DNA of 64,000 nucleotides from Narthecium ossifragum (taxonomy: Eukaryota > Streptophyta > Magnoliopsida > Dioscoreales > Nartheciaceae), in NCBI GenBank assembly GCA_963920575.1, contig OY986971.1:18466492-18530491 (forward strand), read 5' to 3'. Under the pieces are notes generated by a model that saw only the letters and a list, made by a program, of their open reading frames with translations, ran no database searches and was not told the DNA's origin. A program made the position numbers and the translations under genes. Positions 58,143-64,000 of this stretch are shown here, piece by piece; within the stretch, counting starts at the first letter, position 1; every line of letters begins with the position of its first letter.

Positions 58143-58580
58143 GATGTCCGACCAAATCGAGATGGGCATGGGCGGTGTCGCCCTTCGTCTCCACCGCCGC
58201 GATCAAGAAGTGCGCCGCCTCCGATCCATCATCACAGCGCGACAACGCCTCCGATCCGTCGTCGTCGGAGGTCTTCGTGATGGACGACGCTTCCTATGTC
58301 TACTCTGACCCCGGCCACTCCTTTCAGATATTCGGCTTCGCAGACACATCCACATACCCCGTCCCCATGAACGGCTTCCTCCAGCAAATTTGGGCATGGA
58401 TATGAGAGGCCTGTGAAGGGATGGATATGAGCTTGAGAAAGAACATGGACTGTGAAGAATATGGACTGTGAAGCTAAGGCCATTTTCTCTGATCAAGAGA
58501 GGACACACCAATCATTTCTCATGAGAGGTCTGTGAAGGGATTTATGGTCTATGTGATTGAAGCTAGGTGGTGGATGTGTT
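58143..58580 (+). pseudogene. Coding-like segment in MULE E, unrecognised
   Basis: The GC-rich sequence continues from 37560-37629 once the Athila and Copia insertions are removed. One frame gives SEVFVMDDASYVYSDPGHSF and FGFADTSTYPVPMNGFLQQI before a stop at 58405. It looks like a captured exon fragment. I cannot name the source. Confidence 0.4.
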
Positions 58581-58604
58581 GACAGGGTGAAACAATGCAA
58601 AGGC

Positions 58605-60875
58605 TTAAAGCCTTCTCTCTACTCTCTTCTCTTTGCTCTTTTCTTAGTTCTCTTTTGAAAATTCTCTTTTCTCTCTACTTTCTTCTCTCTTCTTTTTTCT
58701 TAGTTCTCTTTTCTCTTTTCCCTTTTCTCTCTTCTATGTTCTCTTTCCAAAATTCTCTTTTTTCTTTTCTCTTTTCTCTCTACTCTCTTCTCTTTTCTTA
58801 GTTCTCTTTTCAAAATTCTCTTTTCTCTCTACTCTCTTCTCTCTGCTCTTTTCTTAGTTCTCTTTTCTCTCTACACTCTTCTCTCTTCTCTTTTTCTTAG
58901 TTCTCTTTTTTCCTTTCTCTCTTCTATGTTCTCTTTTCAAAATTCTCTTTTCTCTTTTCTCTTTTCTCTCTACTCTCTTCTCTCTGCTCTTTTCTTAGTT
59001 CTCTTTTTCAAAATTCTCTTTTCAAAATTCTCTTTTCTCTCTACTTTCTACTCTCTTCTCTTTTCTTAGTTCTCTTTTCTCTTTTCCCTTTTCTCTCTTC
59101 TATGTCCTCTTTTCAAAATTCTCTTTTATCTTTTATCTTTTCTCTCTTCTCTTTTCTTAGTTCTCTTTTTGAAAATTCTCTTTTCAAAATTCTCTTTTCT
59201 CTCTACTCTCTACTCTCTTCTCTTTTCTTAGTTCTCTTTTCTCTTTTCTCTTTTCTCTCTTTTATGTTGTCTTTTCAAAACTCTCTTTTCTCTTGACAGG
59301 GGAGAAGGGGCAGCAAGAATAGAGGTCTGTGAAGGGATTTATCGTTGTGGATTTTTTGCATTACACTTGTGATTGTGGCAAGAGTGGACCTGTATTGCTC
59401 AGTTTTCTGCGAAGAAGTGTATTGCTCAGTTTTCTCTTCTATGTTCTCTTTTCAAAATTCTCTTTTATCTTTTATCTTTTCTCTCTACTCTCTTCTCTCT
59501 TCTCTTTTCTTAGTTCTCTTTTCAAAATTCTTTTTTCTCTCTACTCTCTACTCTCTTCTCTTTTCTTAGTTCTCTTTTCTCTTTTCTATGTTCTCTTTTC
59601 AAAATTCTCTTTTCTCTTGACAGGGGAGAAGGGGCAGCAAGAACAGAGGTCTGTGAAGGGATTTATCGTCGTGGATTTTTTGCATTACACTTGTGATTGT
59701 GGCAAGAGTGGACCTGTATTGCTCAGTTTTCTTCGAAGAAGTGATTAATGAACTTTAATGAAGAAGATAAAAGAGAATTGTCATGACCATAAATGAACAT
59801 TAATCGAAATTGGGAAAGACAATAATGCAATACAACAGTGAAAGAGAGAAAGAAAATAATGCAATCCAATCATGTACAATATTGAAGTAGATCACCAAAA
59901 AAGAGAAGAGAGAAAAGAGGAGAGAGTAAGAGAACATAGAAAAGTGAAAAGTGAAAACAGAAAATTCTCTCTTCTCTTTTCTCTCTACTCTTTTCTCTCT
60001 ACTCACTTCTCTATTCTCTTTACAAAATTCTCTTTTCTCTTTTCTCTCTACTCTCTTCTCTCTGCTCTTTTCTTAGTTCTCTTTTCAAAATTCTCTTTTC
60101 TCTCTACTGTCTTCTCTCTTCTCTTTTCTTAGTTCTCTTTTCTCTTTTCCCTTTTCTCTCTTCTATGTTCTCTTTTCAAAATTATCTTTTCTCTCTACTC
60201 TCTTCTCTCTTCTCTTTTCAAAATTCACTTTTCAAAATTCTCTTTTCTCTTTTCTCTCTTCTATGTTCTCCTTTCAAAATTCTCTTTTCTCTCATCTATG
60301 TTCTCCTTTCAAAATTCTCTTTTCTCTTTTCTCTCTACTCTCTTCTCTCTGCTCTTTTCTTAATTCTCTTTTCAAAATTCTCTTTCCTCTCTACTCTCTA
60401 CTCTCTTCTCTTTTCTTAGTTCTCTTTTCTCTTTTCTCTTTTCTCTCTTCTATGTTCTCTTTTCAAAATTCTCTTTTCTCTTTTCTCTCTGCTCTTTTCT
60501 TAGTTCTCTTTTCTATTTTCTCTTTTCAAAATTTTCTTTTCTCTTTACTTTCTTCTCTCTTTTCTTTTCTTAGTTCTCTTTTCTCATTTCTCTCTACTCT
60601 CTATGTTCTCTTTTCTCTCTTCTATGTTCTCTTTTCAAAATTCTCTTTTCTCTTTTCTCTCTACTCTCTACTCTCTTCTCTTTTCTTAGTTCTCTTTTCA
60701 AAATTTTGTTTTCTCTGTACTCTCTTCTCTCTGCTCTTTTCTTAGTTCTCTTTTCTATGTTCTCTTTTTGAAATTCTCTTTTCTCTCTACACTTTTCTCT
60801 CTTCTCTTTTTCTTAGTTCCCTTTTCTCTTTTCTCTCTTCTATGTTCTCTTTTCAAAATTCTCTTTTCTCTTGAC
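58605..60875 (+). repeat. 2.3-kb pyrimidine-rich array in MULE E
   Basis: The array consists of variable units such as TTCTCTTTTCTTAGTTCTC, TTTTCAAAATTCTC and TTTCTCTCTACTCTC, almost free of G on the plus strand. Non-array modules interrupt it at 59297-59445 and 59621-59950. All long plus-strand frames here are low-complexity Phe/Leu/Ser repeats and are not genes. Confidence 0.93.
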
Positions 60876-60990
60876 AGGGGAGAAGGGGCAGCAAGAACAG
60901 AGGGAACTCGTTGACAGGGGAGAAGGGGCAACAGGAACAGAGAGACCTCGTTGACAGGAGAAAAGGGGCAGCAAGAATAGAGGTGGGGCA
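59297..60990 (+). repeat. GACAGGGGAGAAGGGGCAGCA module, dispersed copies in the array
   Basis: A module of about 125 bases from GACAGGGGAGAAGGGGCAGC to TATTGCTCAGTTTTCT is present at 59297-59425 and 59621-59733. Shorter copies of its first 30 bases are at 60876-60903, 60914-60942 and 60953-60982. Confidence 0.85.
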
Positions 60991-61440
60991 GAGCCCGAAG
61001 TTGTCGTTGTTGATCCGGGCAACGCCGGGGGCGTGGTGGGAGAACTCCACGACGATCTCGTCGACGGTCACATCTTCTTGACTGTCATGCCCTTCTACTC
61101 GCCGCAGTCATCGCAACCGTTCTTCTTGGGATGATGCGGATCCATCGACATGGCCTAGCGTTTGGAGCTTCTAAGGCGCGTTCATGGCGTTTGAAGGAGA
61201 GGTTGATGAGCAAAAGGAGGGCGTTCATGGGGGTTTGAAGGAGACGGGAGGTGGAGGAGCTAGAGGAGGCGGATGGGTGACAGTGAGGAGGCGAGAAGAG
61301 AGGAAGAGGAGAGCGTATGTTTTTTGAGGCTGTTGTAGGAGGGGGGCATAGGTGTCTTTTGAAGTGGTAGATGGTGTTAAGGCCCCAAATCTTATGCTTA
61401 GTGTTTTTTTAACGGGATAAGTCTAGTTTATGGTGCTGAC
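60983..61440 (+). pseudogene. Coding-like segment at the right end of MULE E, unrecognised
   Basis: The plus-strand frame at about 61000-61130 encodes VVVDPGNAGGVVGELHDDL and GHIFLTVMPFYSPQSSQPFF, ending in TGA. Codon usage and GC content suggest a captured exon. From 61150 on, no coding sequence is seen up to the terminal region. Confidence 0.4.
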
Positions 61441-61463
61441 GGCCCTTCCCCCTAAAATTAATA

Positions 61464-62052
61464 TGGCCAGTTCTACACCTTATTATGCCCAGTCTAATGG
61501 ATAGGCTGAAGCGTCCAATAAAACCATCAAGTCAATTATAAGAAAGATGATGGATGATAACCCAAGACAATGACATGAAGGATTACTAAGAGCGTTAAGT
61601 CTAGTACTAAGGTTACGCTTTATCAATTGGTATATGGTCAAGAGGCGGTTCTACCGGCTGAGATAAATGTTCTATCGTCCAGAGTTTTAGAACAAGATCG
61701 CTCAACTAATGAAGAATATGAAGAAGCATTGATGTACAATCTTTTTGAGCTCGATGAACAATGAGCTATTGCCTTAGAAAATATTGAAGCGCAGAAGTTG
61801 AAAGTGGCCGATATCTACAATAAGCAAGTAGTATCGAAAGACTTTCAAGAGGGAGACTTAGTGTGAGAAACGATCTTACTTATAGATCGGAATGACCCTA
61901 AGTACGGAAAATGGTCGCCCAATTGGGAGGGACCATATTTGGTCGATCAGGTATTGCCAAATGGGTCATACCAACTAAGAACTATTGATGGTGGGTTACA
62001 TCGATCAATGATAAATGGTCGATATCTTAAAAGGTATTACCCATCAATGTAA
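61464..62052 (+). pseudogene. Tat integrase, C-terminal half
   Basis: It continues the integrase core after MULE E with MASSTPYYAQSNG, the usual AEASNKTIKSIIRK motif, LYQLVYGQEAVLPAEIN, and the C-terminal NWEGPYLVDQVLPNGSYQL. Stops: TAG 61502-61504 (expected Gln), TGA 61571-61573 (Trp), TGA 61762-61764 (Arg) and TGA 61864-61866 (Trp). A small deletion or frame change lies near 61590. The polyprotein ends at TAA 62050-62052. Confidence 0.88.
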
Positions 62053-62155
62053 AATAAAAACGTAGAAGAAAAGACGTCCTTAAACACGGACGATAGCAAT
62101 TAGCAAAATATTTGTTCATTACAAAATGATCGGCCATCAATTCAACATCTACAAA

Positions 62156-63226
62156 TTATCTCCTTAGAGAGAGCTGTTGAGAGATGCGAGCGATTTTTTC
62201 TCTGAACACTTTAAGCCGATGTTTGCTCTTGACCAACTCAGCGTTGATTTCAATTTGGCGATATTTGGAAGAGTCAGCTTCAAGGGCATCATATTCTTCT
62301 ATATCTTTACTGCTTTCTTCGTTGATTTGTCTACTCTCTTTGACGAGATAGTTCCTTTGCGTCTTAAGCTGAAGAATTTGTGCTTCTAGCTCCTTGATTT
62401 GAGCATAAACTTTAGAAATGGCCAATTCTCTCTCGCCAATGGCATCCAGGTTCGTCGATAGCTTATTAATGCTATTGCTGATCTTATTTTTCAAGAGTGC
62501 TCGTCGCTCTCGACATTCTCCAACAAGGACGAGCTCGTTGACTAAGTTCTTCCTTTCCGCATCAAAGCTTTCAATTGTCGGTTTTATGCTTTGGATGCCA
62601 TCTATTTCTTGGGACGAAAACCCTAATGTTTCAGGATCAATCATCAAGAATACAGCAATCGATCTCTCAAGAATGTTGTAGTTTGATGCTGCAAAGTCTT
62701 CATCTGGTTGCTTGTCCAAAATGATCATGCAATCATACAATGCTTGTCTGAGATCATGATGTCGACCTTGTTGGATAGATGCAGGACCAGAAGATGTCTG
62801 TTTTTCAGAAAGGTGAGCTCGCCATGTCTCATTCAGAGAATGGATGGAATTGACCAAGTCAGCCATATCGTCCTAAAGTTAGGGATAATTAAAGGTCATG
62901 ATCGATAGCGATCATAAAAATAAATTTGACTAAATAAGACTGAACTCATACCTCATCCGAAGCAAAAGTGGATGAACTTGGTTGAGGAGTGCTGAACGAC
63001 GTCGATGGCGTGATGACGGGTACAATTGCCAAAGTAACATTGACCATCGTCGTTTGTGGCATAGTGGGGGTTGGAGCAGGCGTAGTGACATAAATGTTTA
63101 TTGTTGAAATGCTGGGGGGCACATCAACATTGTGTTGAACGTCACTGGTCGATAGCTCCGGAATAGATGATGTCTCGATCAAAGGTTGTAAGGTCGATAC
63201 ACCAGTAGAAACTGTTGCAGATGATA
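62156..63226 (-). CDS. Spliced antisense ORF of the Tat element, coiled-coil protein
   Basis: On the strand opposite to gag-pol, 62156-62872 encodes a mostly helical protein after MADLVNSIHSLNETWRAHL. It has heptad-like stretches (QIKELEAQILQLKTQRNYLV, KSKHRLKVFREKIARISQQL) and no stop. Upstream, 62952-63226 is open and Thr/Ser/Pro-rich (TTPAPTPTMPQTTMVNVT). Between them lies a 79-base GT-AG intron (62873-62951) whose removal joins SDE to DDMADL in phase 0. Coding continues upstream until LTR I interrupts it at 63227, so the start is not seen. Tat elements often carry an extra ORF in this place, sometimes antisense. The function is unknown. Confidence 0.7.
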
Positions 63227-64000
63227 TGTCGCGCCCCAGCCCAGGAAACCCATCCCGGACCGGGACACGAGGGGAAACCTACATCTACTGACAACCAACA
63301 GCGGAGACAGAATACAATAAACGAAAGGCGAAAGTAAAGTTAACATTAAATACAATAAAACATTAAATACATCAGGGTTACAAATATTACAACATTTACA
63401 ATTTAACAAAAAGAAATAACATCGCCTGAGGTATCCGCAAACACACAGCAAAAGCCCTCCTGGCCCTCAAACAAGGTCGGCTGGCGACGCGCTGCCGCAG
63501 GACGAACACCGGGGCCCACAGGAGAGGCGCTGGTACCTGTACCTACAAACAATACGGTCCAGGTAGGAATGAGCAAAAAGCTCAGTAGGGTCCTACTCTA
63601 CGACTCTCATAAGGGAAGGCGACTCCAACCGTACTAACTCTGTGCCAAGTGCTGAGGCCTGCCAAGGACCCCATAAATCCCGTCAGTAACCCGAAGGGTG
63701 CCTGTCCGAAGTACGTCATCCGACGGCCACTGCTCAAGGGTGGTCCAACTCCGACAGTCCCTGACGCAGGGTGGACAATGACGCTACCAGTAGGACACCC
63801 CTCTCCAAGCGGGATCTCCACGCCTGGCGGAACAACCGGGATTACGACAACCATCTCCCAGCACTCAAAGCATAGAGCCAATACAATCCCTAAACTCCAA
63901 ATCAAGAGCTAAGTCCTACCATGGGTCCCACACACCCCATCAATAACCCCAGGGTTCCTGTCCATAGTACGTCCTCCGACGGCCTCAGTTCAGGGGTGGG
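63227..64000 (-). mobile_element. L-family LTR I, partial, nested in the Tat antisense ORF
   Basis: It begins TGTCGCGCCCCAGCCCAGGAAACCC and runs out of the window. It closely follows LTR G over 31680-32330, including the TGTTGTTTGCAGGTGC complement and CCTGCCAAGGA blocks. It interrupts the antisense Tat ORF. The far end and target duplication are outside the window. Confidence 0.85.

Larger units (their letters stand above)
37289..61452. mobile_element. Mutator-like element (MULE E) with nested retrotransposons
   Basis: An exact 11-base direct repeat TAAAATTAATA flanks it (37278-37288 and 61453-61463), which contains the 9-base duplication usual for Mutator elements. Excising it restores the integrase reading frame exactly. 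The left end (GATAATTGGTG; AGATTTAAGGTCTTTACACCA at about 37348) pairs loosely with the inverted right end (AGATTTGGGGCCTTAACACCA). The left tip matches the right tip of MULE F. Without the Athila and Copia insertions it is about 3.7 kb, mostly a pyrimidine-rich array and unrecognised coding-like DNA. No transposase is seen. Confidence 0.7.
26920..63226 (+). mobile_element. Tat-lineage Ty3/gypsy element, multiply interrupted, 3' end outside the window
   Basis: Order on the plus strand: LTR, gag, acidic spacer, protease, RT, RNase H, second RNase H, integrase, then an antisense ORF. The second (archaeal-type) RNase H domain and extra 3' ORF are hallmarks of the Tat lineage. Three insertions split it: solo LTR G (31680-34011), MULE E (37289-61452) and LTR I (63227 on). 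Removing them restores protein continuity at each junction. Many stop codons show it is inactive. The 3' LTR is not in the window. Confidence 0.88.

Noticed and set aside
58595..60745. Several Phe/Leu/Ser-rich plus-strand frames suggesting membrane proteins
   Set aside because: All arise from the TTCTC/TTTTC array and carry no information beyond base composition.

Overview
The window is a repeat-dominated piece of a flowering-plant nuclear genome. It holds one clear host gene with plant-type GT-AG introns and is otherwise filled by plant LTR retrotransposons of recognised lineages (Tat and Athila Ty3/gypsy, one Copia), a LINE, hAT and Harbinger elements and two Mutator-like elements (MULEs). 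The species cannot be fixed from the sequence. There are no bacterial operons, CRISPR arrays, rRNA genes or tRNA genes.

Layout. 1-8020: LTRs of one family (called the L family here; ends TGTGAGGACC and GGGGCGCGACA), nested in one another and carrying a hAT MITE. 8020-11014: LINE remnants, a small MITE, a (TA)n tract and the 5' part of a Tat-like element. 11015-11214: a 200-base assembly gap. 11215-13976: a decayed hAT transposase. 14804-19332 (minus strand): the host gene, a three-exon PEPKR2-like Ser/Thr protein kinase. 20054-20816: a Harbinger MITE. 21022-26566: a MULE carrying a fragment of a chlorophyll-biosynthesis gene (divinyl chlorophyllide 8-vinyl reductase), pyrimidine-rich minisatellites and an L-family solo LTR.

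26920 to at least 63226: one Tat-lineage element (5' LTR, gag, duplicated acidic spacer, protease, RT, RNase H, second RNase H, integrase, antisense 3' ORF). It is split by an L-family solo LTR (31680-34011), by a 24-kb MULE (37289-61452), and by another L-family LTR at 63227. The MULE contains a complete but decayed Athila element (37630-54230), itself broken by a solo LTR (45801-47403), and a young gag-only Copia element (54243-58137). Five-base target duplications for most insertions, and an 11-base one for the MULE, allow the order of events to be read directly.

Two patterns stand out. First, unrelated LTR families all carry clusters of the palindrome GATCGATC or its relatives in U3, just upstream of the TATA box where one is visible. 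Second, the Tat element keeps a spliced, coiled-coil ORF on the strand opposite to gag-pol. Most premature stops in the old elements are explained by C-to-T change on one strand or the other, as expected of methylated DNA.
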